From Epichloe hybrida (lineage: Eukaryota > Ascomycota > Sordariomycetes > Hypocreales > Clavicipitaceae): DNA of 64,000 bases. A program made the position numbers and the translations under genes. The stretch covers positions 1-64,000 of the forward strand of contig JAFEKR010000009.1 in the NCBI GenBank assembly GCA_019022495.1. Reading direction: 5' to 3'. The notes under the pieces were generated by a model, which searched no databases, was not told where the DNA came from, and saw only the letters and a list, made by a program, of their open reading frames with translations. Positions 10,805-23,096 of the stretch are shown piece by piece; position 1 is the first letter of the stretch, and each line of letters starts with the position of its first letter.

Positions 10805-12429
10805 ATGGAGAACGACGTGAGTCTTTTTGTCTTGATTATATTACTTTTTCCCGACACCACTACTTTCGTCTCCGTCCTCAGACACTGTGTGGAGGACGGG
10901 GCAGGAGAGCACACCAACAAAGGCGTGCGCACAGTGCACACCACACATCCACACCATCCATCAAAAAAAGCACAAAGACAGAGACGGGCACAAATGGTTT
11001 TACCCCACCTTCACCTGTGACTGGTCGAGACCACCATGCACCATATTTGCCATCACCATCATCTCTCTCATCACCACCACCCACCCACCTGCTGTTGGCG
11101 TTGGACTGAGGAGTCTACTGGTCGATATCCGTACCACACGAGATTTGTCGACCGTGACTCATCTTTTTCGCTTTGGCATCTTCTCTTCTTTCCGTTTCCC
11201 CCCTGCCTCTCGCCCGGACCATAACCCCCCGACGACACACGCGCTGCTGAAAAAAAAGGGCATTGAGATCTTTACTGTTCGTGTTTGCAATTCTACATGC
11301 GCATACCACGCAGCATCGTTTTCCACCCGCCTATTTCCCCTTTGCGAGCGGTGATTTGAGAACGCCTCGATGCAGGCTCAAGGAACACCACTTCGCTAAC
11401 ACCCCTTGATCACCTACCGTAGGACCAGACAGAGCGCAAGTCTCGCAAATCCGTCGCCTTCACCGACGAACAAATCGTAGTAGACGCCGACGGCTCCGTC
11501 AAAATGGTGACCGCTACCGAGGACCCCAAGGAAACGGCTCAGTCCCACACGCCCCGTACGCCGCCGCTGTCCGCCGCTCTTGGGGCCTTTCAAACTGACA
11601 CTGCAGCTGAAGCCGAGACTGACGATGCCCCGCCGCCCGCTGAGGATGGAGGTCTCGACCTGTCTCTGATGAAGAAGAAGAAGAAGAAGAAGGTCAAGAC
11701 TAAGGAGGCCGACGAGGAGGACGACTTTGCCGCCAAGCTGAAGCAGCTCGAGGTCAAGGATGCCGAGGAAGCTACCGTCGATGCCCCTGAAGAGGCCGGC
11801 GACATGGACGTCGGCACTGGCATCTGGGCCCACGACGAGACCAAGAACATTGGCTACACTCTGCTCCTCCAGCGATTCTTCCACCAGCTGTCACAAAAGA
11901 ACCCCGACCACACCCTCACCGGTGCCAAGAGCTTCAAGATTCCTCCCCCACAGTGCATGCGTGAAGGAAACAGGAAAACGGTGTTTGCCAACATTGCCGA
12001 CATCTGCAAGCGCATGAAGCGAACCGAGGACCATCTTACCGCCTACCTGTTTGCCGAACTGGGTACCAATGGCTCTGTTGACGGAAGTAGGAGATTGGTC
12101 ATCAAGGGTCGTTTCCAGCAAAAACAGATTGAGGGCATGGTCCGAAAGTACATCAGTATGTCATCCTGGCCGTCCTTCTCCTCTCCCCTTCGCGTCTCAG
12201 TTTCACCTTGTCTCCTCCATGAATTTTCCCCACAGGGCATGTACTGACCATCTTCCCAGTCGAATACGTCACCTGCAAGACGTGTAAATCTCCTGACACG
12301 GAGCTCAGCAAAGGTGAAAACCGTCTGTACTTTGTCACCTGCAACAACTGTGGCTCGCGACGATCCGTCACCGCCATCAAGACTGGTTTCTCGGCCCAGG
12401 TCGGCAAGAGAAAGAAGATGAAGGCGTAA
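10805..12429 (+). CDS. sui3: Translation initiation factor eIF2 subunit beta
   Basis: Three exons: 10805..10816 (only MEND), 11423..12155 and 12260..12429. The protein belongs to the eIF2 complex that brings initiator tRNA to the 40S ribosome. The N-terminal half is acidic with one polylysine block ([12 protein letters not shown]), typical of the eIF5/eIF2B-binding K-boxes. The conserved core contains [42 protein letters not shown] and [17 protein letters not shown]. The C-terminal zinc ribbon has CKTC and CNNC. The first intron is 606 bp, long for this genome, and sits after four codons. The gene converges with nup133 downstream. Identification is secure; only the tiny first exon rests on splice-motif reading. 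Confidence 0.95.
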
Positions 12430-13292
12430 ATGTACTTAGTCTCCTTGCCTCTTTTCCTGTGGAACAAGTATAAAAAAAAACCACCATTTGCCAATCATAT
12501 CCTGGTACTTCTTTATTTTCTCCACCCCCCCTCCTCTCTACCAAGTCCACATTTACAACCACACAGCCTTGCCTTCAGTCTCCTGCACTTTTTTTTTTTC
12601 TACTTGACAATTCGACAGATAGAAAGAGGACTCTTGCCCTTTCTCTTCAGATGACTCGGAATACAAGAGGGCATGATGACGGGCGTTTATTCTTCTCTGT
12701 GTCCGAGTGAGGATCACGGGGACAAGACGGATTGTGACTAGAAATGGCATGGGGCTGGATCGAAACAAGATGGGATCGTTCGTTGGCAAGCATGGTAGAG
12801 GAAGAAAGTGAAAAGGGCGGCGGCATCTGGGAGGCCTGGATATGATCGCGAATGTGGGATTTGTCGCGTGTGTAACGCCGGAATGATACATGTTCGACGC
12901 ACCAGTTTCACTTGCACTGATATATGAGCACAATGTAATAGGGGACGGGTGCAACGCCCGCGTACATGTACCATTAGAACCCCCTGATAGCCAAACGTGT
13001 GAAACCCTTGATGATCCTAGAGAATGAAAGTGGCAATATGTAGTATGGAGCAGTATGAAAAGCATGCACCGGAACGAGGCCATTCATTCGTGATGGCTTC
13101 CGTATCCTCCATCCACCTTTTCATGAACAGACGAGTCTTCCGACACGAACCTCCCGGCCTACGGACTTTGATATACCGACGTGAAGTGCACACGATGACA
13201 AAAAAAAAAAGAGAAGCAACTAGACGCTGCTCATGAACGCCGCCCAATGAGGAAACCAAGAAATAAGTAGCTCAACACACGCAGCATGGACC
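12430..13292. other. Convergent 3' region between eIF2-beta and nup133
   Basis: Both neighbours end here, so this contains two 3' UTRs. Several poly-A/T runs occur (for example 12470-12480 and 12588-12597). Minus-strand open frames at 12553-13083 and 13017-13259 show no family resemblance. Confidence 0.5.
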
Positions 13293-16200
13293 TCACGACT
13301 GCGCGAGGATATCCTCAGTCGCGATACCCGGGCCTTGGTCAAACATGGACGTTGGTCGCTGTTCGGCCGGGGCCCCAGCTCGGGTGGCCTCGTCTGCTGT
13401 GTTTTCCACCTCGATCTGAGCTGCGTCGAACGTGGCTCGCACCCATTCTACAAGACGATTCTTCTCAATGTATTGACTGAGGAGCTTATCTTCCCAGTTC
13501 ATGGCGTCAATGAGTTTCGATTGCTCGTCTTCAGAGAAGCCCTGGAATCGCCGGTCTAGCCGTTCGGTGAAAGCACCTAGCGCTTCCTGGGGCTGCATGG
13601 GGTGGAACGGGTCTCGAGGGTCCTCTGGCATCACATATTAGTATACACTTGGCTCAATCAGAACAGGTGCAGGCAGGCAGGCAAGCCAGCAAAAGCATGG
13701 GTCGAAAGGACCTACGGTATCGGATGCAATCTGTGAGCATGGCAAACAGCTCCGTCTCGGCCAGCCGCTCAACCACCTCGCGGTCGTCCTTGAGTTGCGT
13801 ATCGTTGATCTTGGCCCAATCGTCCCGGATAAAAAGCCTTCTCCAAATAAGTCTCTTGGCTTGCTTGATTTCGTCCGAGTGGCAACTATTGTTGGCCACT
13901 TTCAGAGCCATCCAGAACGGATCGGCGATCTCGTCCCGCGCCTCGGGCTTCAAGGACACCAGTGTCAACATGTCAATGAGGTACATGGGGCTGAGGGCCT
14001 GGTGATCGAGTAGCTTTCTCATGCCGTCAGAAAACAGCTGGAGAAGGGCTTTCTGCCGCCGGGGGATGTTGGTACTGTGCGCATCAACGGCAAAGCTGAG
14101 GGCTACGGCGCTGTCTACGGCAGCATAGGTGCTTGGTGCAATCTGCCCGTAGAGCTGATCTTGGATTCGGACAACAATCAGCTCATTGTCAACCAGGCGA
14201 AGCCGCTCTTCACGACGCCCGTGGTCAGTCTTGACCTCGAAGGAACTTTGTTCTCTGGACCCTGCCTCCGCTTCTGCCAGCAGGGCCAGCTTGCCCAGGC
14301 TGAGCTCAATCTTTTTCTTCCACACCTGATCTTCATTCTTGAGGGCCAGGTCCACCAATGTATTAGCTGCGTGGCCCACATCCCTTTCTTGCTGTATGTC
14401 GTTGATCCATGAGATTCGCGCGAGTTCTGGCCGGCTGCGCAAGAACCTCGTTTTGAAGCCGAGGGTATCCAGGTCAAACTCCAGAACAGCCTCGACACCG
14501 TGTCTGTCTAGGAGACATTCATAAACGGGAAATGCGAATAGTTCCCCGTATTTGCTGAAACTGTCCTCTAGCTGTGTCTTCTTGGCCTGTTTAAGGTTCT
14601 TAAAACTCTTGACCTCGGCGCCAGACAGTCCAGGTTGGTCTATGCTTGCCTCCAGAAGTTCAATGTGCTCCAATAAGATGACCGCCAAAGCGCCGAGGCA
14701 TCCGTGCTTCTCTGCAATGGCAGAGCCTTGCTCCCACTTCCCGGCACGAGCCAAGGCAATAGGCTTGTCATGGCGGTCTGCGTTGTATGTCTTGGCGTAC
14801 TCCTCGGACAAATATCGATTGTCCGAATTGGCCACCCCCCACCTGGCGTACTCCAGGACTGAAGTGAGCATGACATCTGTCAAGACTGGAAGTTCGTCAA
14901 AGATTTTGCCAATGGTGTTAGGGTCGGGAGTGGCTTCCTTGGGCGCGCCATCGCGCAACTGCTCATGTTTTTTATACCACTGGTCGCAGAGATCTGACAG
15001 CCGCTTGATATTGTTGGCTACGTACGAGCATCCGGTCCACGGCTCGGCGAGATTCTTGTAGCCGTCTTGAAGGATGCCCATCCGTAATTGTTCCTTGCCG
15101 AGGCCGTAAAGAGACAGGCTATTTTTTCGAAACTCGTGTGCGCCGACTTGCGTTGCAATATTCACTTCCATTGCCTCGCTCAACATCGCAGTGACTTTGA
15201 CGTCGTCGAGGAGGTTGTCCTTGTAGAGAATCTTGATGACTTCGTACGCCCATGCGACGAAAATCTCAAGACGGAATACGTCGTTGACGAACCAGTGCCT
15301 GACCCGGTCGACTTCTCCGCTGCTAGCGACTGGGTTGGTCTTTTGGTCCTGATGAATGAACTCAACGATTAGACCAATCAGGCTCTTCTTATCCTCTGCA
15401 GGGCGAGCTGCAGTAAATGCTTCATGTCGTTTCCAGAGCAATGCGGCGACATGCATCTTTTCTGCGTTGTACAGGAGATTCCATCTGGTCTTACGGTCAA
15501 GCTCAGCGCCGATGGTATCCAAGTGAACAATCAAACGTTCCAAAGCATTGGACCGTGCGCCAAGGTTGTCTTCTAGAGATGCCGGTAGGGTAGATACGTA
15601 TGTCGTCGTCGAGCTGAGTATTTCTTGGCTGACTTGCAGAGCAGCTTCGCCGAGCTGCTCGTTGGTAAACTTGATGTCCCGTCGTTTGTCAAAAATGAGG
15701 GGACTGTCCTTCCTGGCTCCAAAGAATACAGCCTGTTCTAATTTGCTCTTAGCAGAAACTTGCGGAGGCTGCTCGCTCGCGAATTTATCTACATCTGTTG
15801 TGACAATGCGAATGACGCCTGCGCCGCGCACCATGAGTACAACAGCCGGATTCTTTATCTTCTGGCGCAATGCTCGGTTCTCCTCGTGGCTCGGGGGCGC
15901 GATCTCTTCGAACCCTGAGCCAACAATTTCATGAATATTGTCCTCGCGAAAGTCCACCACGTCCTCAAAAGATGGCGTCAGGATGTGGTTGTCTGACTGT
16001 AGTTGCGATTCCGGCGATTCCGGAGGTACAGAGACGGACGCAATCACGGCAGCGCGTTCGAAAACGGCAAAAGCGACAAGGGCTGGACGTGGTAGATAAA
16101 CGCGCGGTCTGGTGGCGTAGGACGACGGATCAGAGGCAGTGATGGGAGTAGAGTAAGACGTAATCGGTCGTATCATGCCAACCTGACAATCGCCGGGAGT

Positions 16201-17654
16201 CATGATGACTTCAATCAAAGCATATCTCGAAACGCTGCGACGAGTGAGACAGACAAGCAGCAACAGATGTTGTACCAAGGGGTTGTCGGTTGCCATTGCA
16301 TCGCTCAATCTGCTAAGCTCCAAATATTTAGCATCAAGACCTTTGGGGACGTGGGTGAAATCCAGGGCTTCAAAAGAGTCCGCAGGCAAGTCCTTGCTGA
16401 AAGGATCATTTTCCTGAAGGGCAGAAACCATTCGTTCACGCATGTCGGCTTCGCCAATAGGTTCGTTGTGACCACCACGGTGAATCTTCCATGCTTGCAA
16501 TTTGCCCTTGCTAGTTAGTGCGACAACGTTTCTCTCGCCAACGCGGGAAGATCTGTCAGCTCTGACAGCGGCAATATCCCCTCGAATCGACAAATGAGAG
16601 AAAGCGTGTCGAATACTTCCAAATATGCCGCCGGATGATGATGCCAAGTTGGTTCGCAAGTATTGAACAGAAATTGCCGGTCGTCCGTGGCCATCTCGCA
16701 CGCTCATGTAGGCCAGCCTTCCAGTGTTGAAGGTCAAGATGAAGCCCGCAGACTCGGCATTCGTAATGGCAACGACTTTCTCGCCCGAAGACATTCCTGA
16801 GATGACGTGCTCGACCCCCGATCGGTCCTTCTTGATAAAAGCAAATGTAGCTGCGGCTGAGATGGATTCCCAGAAAACTACCTTGCCACTTCCAGCCATG
16901 ACGACAACAAGACCGGGCTCGTTCGAAGATGCAGATGGAGAGACCAGGCATCCTACAGGAAGGGGATCGCTCGGTTTCGACGCGGACGGAAGGGTGAAGG
17001 TGAATGTTTCGGGCGATTGCGAGGTTGAGTTGTAAGCCCAAACGATGGCATGGGCCGCTGTTAAGCTTAGAGCGTATCCTGCCGTGGAGAAGATGTCGGC
17101 GTGTTGGTTTCCTTTGCGCAGTGTCAGCGACGGAAGAGCGGAGAGAGAGATGAAAGCAGTAAACATACCTGGCCAGTCTGTGCGAATTCTGTCGGGCAAG
17201 GCGGGCAATTTTGATACAGTGAATGCGCTTGTACTTGTCTAGATGGACAAGAGGGGGAGAATTAGCATGGAGAGCTGTTCCGATAATCATTGTACACTAC
17301 GTCGTAGAAGAGGAAACAACCTACCAGCACAAGGCTTCCGTCGCCCTTGTTAGCCGCACGGTCGCCATGTTTTGACTTCTTGGCCCTCATGGCCAATTCC
17401 TTTCTCGATGTGGCGTGGAGGTTCTCGACGGGGACGTCCAGTTTAGGATCTGAAGTCGCGATCTTATCGACCTTGGTGGCTTCAACCATTTCAGGCCGGG
17501 CATCAGGATTGACAAAAGTTTGCTCGGTGAGTGGCAGGCGCTGGCGCTTAGCCTTTGGTTGTTGAGCGAGACTGTCGGTGCTCTTAGGGCGCTGACGACG
17601 CCGAGATCTCGTCGCGGTGGCGGGACCACCCTCTGCGGCAGAGGGATTGAACAT
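13293..17654 (-). CDS. nup133: Nuclear pore complex component Nup133
   Basis: Four exons (complement of 17325..17654, 17169..17238, 13716..17111 and 13293..13624) close in frame to 1,375 residues. This is a scaffold nucleoporin of the Y-shaped Nup84/Nup107 complex. The first 110 residues are basic and disordered. Residues about 115-560 form the beta-propeller, with marks such as KLPALPDRIR, GYALSLTAAHAIVWAY, PETFTFTLP and ERNVVALTSKGKLQAW. The rest is the long alpha-helical stack. The last exon starts inside IRYQDPRDPF and ends in a short acidic tail. Length and order match fungal Nup133. It converges with eIF2-beta and diverges from the AFG1-like gene. Confidence 0.92.
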
Positions 17655-18602
17655 TGTGCAAGTTTCGCGGGAGGAAGTTCGGTGTCGGCTTCAACGACAG
17701 CCGCGACGCAAGCCTAGCTGCGTGATGATGGTGATGGCGATGACGGGGATGAAGAATAGCAAAACGGGTTTAAATCGACATGTCGAAGCGGCCAGAGGAA
17801 GATGCTCGATGGGCCAAGAGAGCTAGCCCCGCGGAGGTGATGAAGATGAGGATGAAAGTGAAGATGGAGGCTAAGTCGGTAAGCTTGGTGTTGGAGGGGA
17901 TCGTAGGGCAGCAGCGCAGCCAAAGCAAATGTTTGGTGGAGAGCGTGGAAGAATAGCATGCAGCGTAGCATGCAGCTATTGGTCGTGGGCCAAAACAAAT
18001 GACAGCACATGGCAGAAAGTGGTTTGGTGCCGAAAAAAAAAGGTAGAGGCGCCGCAAGGTGGGGCGTGGCAGGTACCTGCGGGTGCCCGTGTGAAGATGC
18101 GGCGAGCGAGGTACAACTTGGCTCGCCATCTACTTCGCCCATATGGCATGCGGTGGCATTGGCGTCTCCTCGTACACACTGTACATGCATCCAATCGAGG
18201 AGCTGGGCAGCACGAACATTCCATCACCACCATTGTGAGTTTTATTGCCGCTCATAGCTTCCTTTGCCTGTGCGCTGTGTTCCCTTCCAAATGACAGCCG
18301 GCCACCACCACTATTATGACTGGACATTACATTGATGTACCCCGGTCCCCCGCCATGGCCATCTTTGGTCGGCGGCCGACAACCCGGGACACACGCCGAA
18401 TACTTTTCGCACTCTATGTAGGCTGGCAAACCTGCAACATGAAGACCACTGACAATACCCAAAGGCTTTTCATCCAAAACTACTCTCGACGATCGGCGCA
18501 GTGGGTTTCTCAGTCTGAAAGTCACCCATGCGTTGAATGATGACGTATTGGTAACCGCAACGTGGAGTAGAGCACCACCAACAACTGAAAACGACAACTA
18601 GG
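17655..18602. promoter_or_regulatory. Divergent intergenic region between nup133 and the AFG1-like gene
   Basis: This 948 bp lies between two divergent genes and must carry both promoters. Minus-strand frames 17714-18190 and 18130-18597 are Cys/His/Pro-rich and look non-coding. A run of A lies at about 18035-18043. No RNA gene is recognised. Confidence 0.5.
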
Positions 18603-20534
18603 ATGAAGCGATTTTCAACCGCTGTCACCATTACGGACCCATTGGTCAAGTACCAATCCCTGATCAAATCAGGCCTCTATGCCCCGGATCCCGCCCAGCA
18701 CCGACTGGCGAAGCATCTACAAGACGTCTATCGGCGCATCAAGGACTATTCGCCCCAGGTTGAGTATCGCCAGAGACTCAAACAGGTGGCACGCTTTACT
18801 ACAGAGCCCCAGATCCCCGACAACGATGAGGAAGCCGGCAGTATCCTGGCCCTTCGTAGCCACAGTATTTGGCGCAACCCGCTTTTCAAACATCTAGCCC
18901 CTCGGTCACCCGCTGAGAGAGACAGTTTGGCCCTCACCCGGGTTCTAAGCAATCATGAGACGGCAATCGAGATAGATTCACCCAAGGGGCTATTTCTGTC
19001 AGGCGAGGTGGGAACAGGAAAATCCATGCTTCTGGATCTACTGGCAGAGGGCTTGCCCACGTACCGTAAAAGACGGTGGCATTTCAACACATTCATGCTC
19101 TACACCTTTGCTCAACTCGACAGGCATCGGAAATCACACGGCAGCTTCTTGGAAGCCGATTCGCAATTTTCCCTCGTCTGGATGGCCAAGAAACTTGTTG
19201 ACGAGTCTCCCATTCTCTTTCTCGACGAGTTTCAGCTGCCGGATCGGGCTGCCAGTAAAATCCTCAGCCACCTCTTCATTTCATTTTTCCAACTAGGTGG
19301 TGTTTTGATTGCTTCTTCAAATAGAATGCCGGAAGAGCTGCAAAAAGCCACGGGTATCGACTACACGCCAGGTCCAGCAAGGGGATCGATGGGCAAGCTA
19401 TTCGGCGGCGGCGCGCAACATAAAGGGGGGCTGTACGGGCAGGGTAGTGATTTTGCCAACTTTCTCGAAGTGTTGAAGGCAAGATGTGACTTCTGGCAGA
19501 TGGAGGGCGCGACAGACTGGAGACGCAAGGAAGAAGCGGGTATCTCTAAATCTGAGATGTCTTCTACAGTAGACGCGGGAGCCATCGACGATCTCGATCT
19601 GGATACTAAAGGCCAAGTCAACAATGAAACCGACACGAAGCGAAAAGTCCCGGTCCACTACCATTTATGCGATAGCGAAGATGAGACATTTGAACGACTT
19701 GTTCGGGACGCCGTGGGTTGGCACAGTCCCCAACCAGTTCCGTGGCAGCCGTCTGCTCTCGTCGTATATGGTCGTCGCGTCATTGCGCCCCAGCATTACG
19801 GCGGCTCAGTCTTCTGGACATTCAATCAACTAGTGGAGTCGTTCGGCCCAGCAGACTACATCACAATGGCCTCATCATATCACACCTTCATCATCGACCA
19901 AGTCCCCGCCCTGACAATTCTCCAAAAGAATGAAGCCCGCCGGTTCATCACATTCCTCGACGCCCTATACGAAGCACGATGCAAGCTCGTGATCCGGGCG
20001 CAAAATCCACCAGACGACTTGTTCTTCCCGGAGAAGAAGTCTACAGCTGCCCGGAAACACAATGGAACCAATGAGAATGACGACGCTACCTATTCAGAGA
20101 CGGTCGCCGAGGTATACCAGGACCAGACGTCGCCATTCCGGCCCAACATATCATTCTACGACGCCCAATCATCCACCTCGAAATACGACCCGGACCAGGA
20201 CTCCGATTTCGGCCTACAGAAGAAGAGAATTGACTTTGGCAACACGAGTGCCTTTACCGGCGAGGACGAACGATTCGCGTACAAGCGTGCCATTTCTCGT
20301 CTGTGGGAGCTCTGCAGCGCGGCGTGGCACGTCAGAACAGGCGACTGGTGGCAGCCACTGCCAATAGAAGCCAGACACTGGGAGGGTGGTACTCTCTCCC
20401 AGCCCGCCACGTCGGGCGTTCTGACCGCCAAACGAGATACAGGAGAGATGATGGGCGAGAGCATAGAGATAGACGTAGCTGGGTTGTCAAAATGGAAGGT
20501 CGACGATCTACGGAGACAATCTGACGAGAAATAA
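18603..20534 (+). CDS. afg1: AFG1/LACE1-type mitochondrial AAA ATPase
   Basis: One exon encodes 643 residues. AFG1-family ATPases act in mitochondria in turnover of respiratory-chain subunits. Visible marks are VKYQSLIKSGLYAPDPAQHRL at the N-terminus, Walker A GEVGTGKS (residues 134-141), Walker B ILFLDEF (204-210), sensor SSNR (238-241) and FANFLEVLKARCDFWQMEGATDWR. The region around residues 350-380 is variable and low-complexity. Further conserved pieces are VPWQPSALVVYGRRVIAPQHY and ADYITMASSYHTFIIDQVP. The family is usually about 450-550 residues; the extra length is in the second half, between about 470 and 560. No intron is needed. Confidence 0.92.
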   Translation: MKRFSTAVTITDPLVKYQSLIKSGLYAPDPAQHRLAKHLQDVYRRIKDYSPQVEYRQRLKQVARFTTEPQIPDNDEEAGSILALRSHSIWRNPLFKHLAPRSPAERDSLALTRVLSNHETAIEIDSPKGLFLSGEVGTGKSMLLDLLAEGLPTYRKRRWHFNTFMLYTFAQLDRHRKSHGSFLEADSQFSLVWMAKKLVDESPILFLDEFQLPDRAASKILSHLFISFFQLGGVLIASSNRMPEELQKATGIDYTPGPARGSMGKLFGGGAQHKGGLYGQGSDFANFLEVLKARCDFWQMEGATDWRRKEEAGISKSEMSSTVDAGAIDDLDLDTKGQVNNETDTKRKVPVHYHLCDSEDETFERLVRDAVGWHSPQPVPWQPSALVVYGRRVIAPQHYGGSVFWTFNQLVESFGPADYITMASSYHTFIIDQVPALTILQKNEARRFITFLDALYEARCKLVIRAQNPPDDLFFPEKKSTAARKHNGTNENDDATYSETVAEVYQDQTSPFRPNISFYDAQSSTSKYDPDQDSDFGLQKKRIDFGNTSAFTGEDERFAYKRAISRLWELCSAAWHVRTGDWWQPLPIEARHWEGGTLSQPATSGVLTAKRDTGEMMGESIEIDVAGLSKWKVDDLRRQSDEK

Positions 20535-20757
20535 CACGAATTCATTGGCAGAACCGCCCTTAAAGCCATCTAGAACAGCAATGATAGAATCTGGTTTCAT
20601 CAGGATATCATGACCCAGCCACCTCTATCAGAAACATTGAAACAAAAAAAAAACCCCCCACCCTTTTTGAAAACCAAGAACGCCTCGCAAACATACAACA
20701 AAGCTAGCAACTACACCACACACACTCACCCAGAACCCCCTGCCCCTCCCCCTCAAC

Positions 20758-21381
20758 TCACAAGCTCGTCACACCAGGCGTCCACCCCTCCCCAATCCTC
20801 CTCATATCGCTCTCAAAACTCCTACTGACGATTCGTTTCCCGCCCGTCCCCCCCAGTGGCGAATGCTCATCCGGCTCGTAGAAGGGGTTCTGCAGCAACC
20901 GCACATACGCGGACTGCATGGCCCGAAACACGGGCTTCAGTTCCACGTCGCGGAGGCCCGACCCCGCGCCCGCGTGTCTGCCGGCATCGACCCTCCTGCC
21001 TCGCATGTCCACGACACACACCATCCTCACGCCAGTGTTGGTCTCGTACCCGTACGCGGCGAGGCGGTCGTCCACGGCGTGCAGGAGGCCCATGTCGCCG
21101 GAGAGGCCTACCCCCGACGCGGCATTCGCTTTGGCGCGCAGCTCGAAGACGTCGATTGTGGAGGAGAGGAGGAGGGAGAACTGGAGGGGCGTGCGGATCA
21201 GCGTGAAGGTGTTGGTTGAGGGATCGTGCGAGGGGAAAATGGGAGATGTGGAGGGGGTTGTTCTGGCGAGGACCTGCGTCAGCTTCGTTCGTATCTTCAG
21301 AAGTCGTGGGGGAGAGAAGGAGGGAGCTTACGTTGCGGCCATGACGCCTAGGCAGGCGATGGAGGGGATGGCAGTGGTCAT
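20758..21381 (-). CDS. tca17: TRAPP complex subunit of the TRAPPC2L/Tca17 (sedlin) family
   Basis: Two exons (complement of 21332..21381 and 20758..21262; intron of 69 bp) give 184 residues. The fold is a longin-like sedlin domain found in TRAPP, the Rab-activating tethering complex of the Golgi. Marks are IPSIACLGVMAA at the start, IFPSHDPSTN after the splice, TPLQFSLLLSSTIDVFE, LLHAVDDRLAAYGYETNTGVRMVCVVDMRG, and NPFYEPDEHSP near the end. The acceptor CCAG at 21263-21266 keeps the frame; the stronger-looking CGCAG a few bases upstream does not. TRAPPC2L fits better than Trs20 because of the YGYETN and LQNPFY context. It converges with the AFG1-like gene over 223 bp of A-rich sequence. Confidence 0.85.
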
Positions 21382-21714
21382 GGCGATTGATGGCTGCTGA
21401 GGCCTCTGGGGTTGAGGGATGGAGGAGGTTTCAGGAGATTTTGGCGGTTTGAAACGTGTGTGTGGTGGGGTGGGGGGGGTGTGTGTGCACTGTGGGGGGG
21501 TTCATTCAAACTTGGGCATTGATGAATTGAATGAATGAATCACATCGGAACGGAACGGAAAGGCCAGAGCTAATGCCGCTGCGACTATTCTGTAGTTTTC
21601 ATCATCTAAGATCCGGGATCTGATTGTACAACGAGTCATTGATCCTTGTTCATCGAATCGCTCCCGAAAAAAAAAAAAATGAACGACCACCTTGCATATT
21701 AACGCTTCGCTCTC
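21382..21714. other. Intergenic region
   Basis: This is the promoter of the TRAPPC2L-like gene and the 3' flank of the transacylase gene. It contains a G-rich GT-repeat stretch (21450-21500) and a poly-A run near 21667-21680. No gene is seen. Confidence 0.5.
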
Positions 21715-23096
21715 TCACTCCTCGTCCACGATCCCATCCGTCTCCTCTAACCCCCTCAACACCTCCTCGATATCCATGGGATCAGTAATGGCCCAGACAC
21801 CTCCCCCCTTGACCAAGTCCTTGCCTCTCATGCCGACCTCCTTGCCTACAAGATTCCTGCCGACTTTGCCAGGCCCTATGCCCACCCACCTCCTCACCTT
21901 CTCCTGCTGGTCCAAGTACCGAATGCTATCCCACCACCGCACCGTCTCCAGGCACCCCCGCGCCAGCAACTCCTTCAGCTGCTCTTTGCTCTGAAACGGC
22001 CGCGCCGTCACGTTACTGAGACAGGGTATATCGCCCGGAAACTTGATCATGTCCTCGTTCTCCCTCCCCGGAACCCTCGACTTGCTCTCCAGCAGCGTCT
22101 GCATCACCGACACAGCGGGCTTCATGATGGGACTGTGGAAGGGACTATCGCTATGCAGCCGCACTGCGCGCGGGTCATGGCCCAGGAACTGCCGCACGTG
22201 CGCCATGAGCGTCGTGATGCGCTCCAGGTTCCCGCTCAGAACAATCTGGTTCTTGCTGTTGATGTTCGCGATGAGCACCTGGTCTATCGGCGGGACGTCC
22301 TCGCTGCTCTCGCCCTTGTTTCCGGCGCTGAGTGCCCTACGAAGTCGCGGATCGCGCCGATCAAGCCCTGTAGGTACTCCGGCTCCGTAATGACGGCCAC
22401 CATGCCGTAGTCGCCGCCGTATTCCTGGACGGCCTTCTGGGTGGCCTCCGACATGGCTGCCGCCCGGCGCTTCACCATGTACAGGCTGTCTCGGAAGTCA
22501 ATGTAGCCCCCTGCCACGAGGGCGGCGAATTCACCGAGCGAGTGGCCCAGGGTGACGTCGAACCGCTCGGCGACCTTGAAGCTGAATTCGCGCTCGAGAA
22601 TTTTGAGGATGACGATGGAGGTCGCCATGATGGCCGGCTGCGCATTCGTCGTCTGGGTGAGCACACTGGAGGGCCCGTCCCGAATAACCTCGGAAAGCCT
22701 GAAGCCCGCGTAATGGTCTACTTCTTGGATGATTTCGCTGGCGGTGGATGGGAAGGCTTCAAGCCATGGATTGAGCATGCCGACCTTTTGGGTTCCTTGG
22801 CCTATAACAAACGCGAGTCAAAACTCGTGCCAAAATTTCATTCATGCACGGCCTCCTTTTTTTTTTTTTTCTCAGTGTTTTTTTTCCTCACCTGGAAAGA
22901 AAATAGCCGTCTTCGGCCGCCGAGCCCCCCCCCCCTCTGTCGACGCCCATCTTCGCCCATGGTCGTCGTATGCTTCATGCGTTTTCACCTGCCCGGCTAA
23001 TAAACGCCCGCACCACCACGGCGAACAGGTCCACGTCCACGTCGTCGCCGCACACCGCCATCGGGGGCGAAGTGTACTGCTACTGAGGCGCTTCAT
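21715..23096 (-). CDS. mct1: Mitochondrial malonyl-CoA:ACP transacylase, with frameshift
   Basis: This FabD-type enzyme loads malonate onto mitochondrial acyl carrier protein for lipoate-supplying fatty acid synthesis. Exon 1 (22892..23096) encodes a basic targeting region with RRWAST, then RPKTAIFFPG. Exon 2 (21715..22801) continues GQGTQKVGM, the nucleophile motif GHSLGE (Ser about residue 156), then INSKNQIVLSGNLER and the second-half motif DSPFHSPIMKP. Reading breaks near 22318-22330. Upstream codons run into a stop after FVGHSA, while the next frame continues GNKGESSEDVPPIDQ, needing one extra base or two fewer. No intron fits. The ATG at 23096 is the likeliest start, but longer versions exist. 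It is either a sequencing indel or a damaged gene. Confidence 0.82.

Noticed and set aside
10510..11109. Plus-strand frames upstream of eIF2-beta exon 2
   Set aside because: They overlap the 5' leader and first intron, are low complexity and His/Thr/Pro-rich, and look like translated untranslated sequence.
16556..17290. 244-residue alternative frame at the nup133 5' end
   Set aside because: The chosen splicing restores Nup133 motifs in another frame; this one has no family marks.
18130..18597. 155-residue minus-strand frame between nup133 and the AFG1-like gene
   Set aside because: No domain, no neighbour logic, and Cys/Gly-rich composition typical of random frames in GC-rich DNA.
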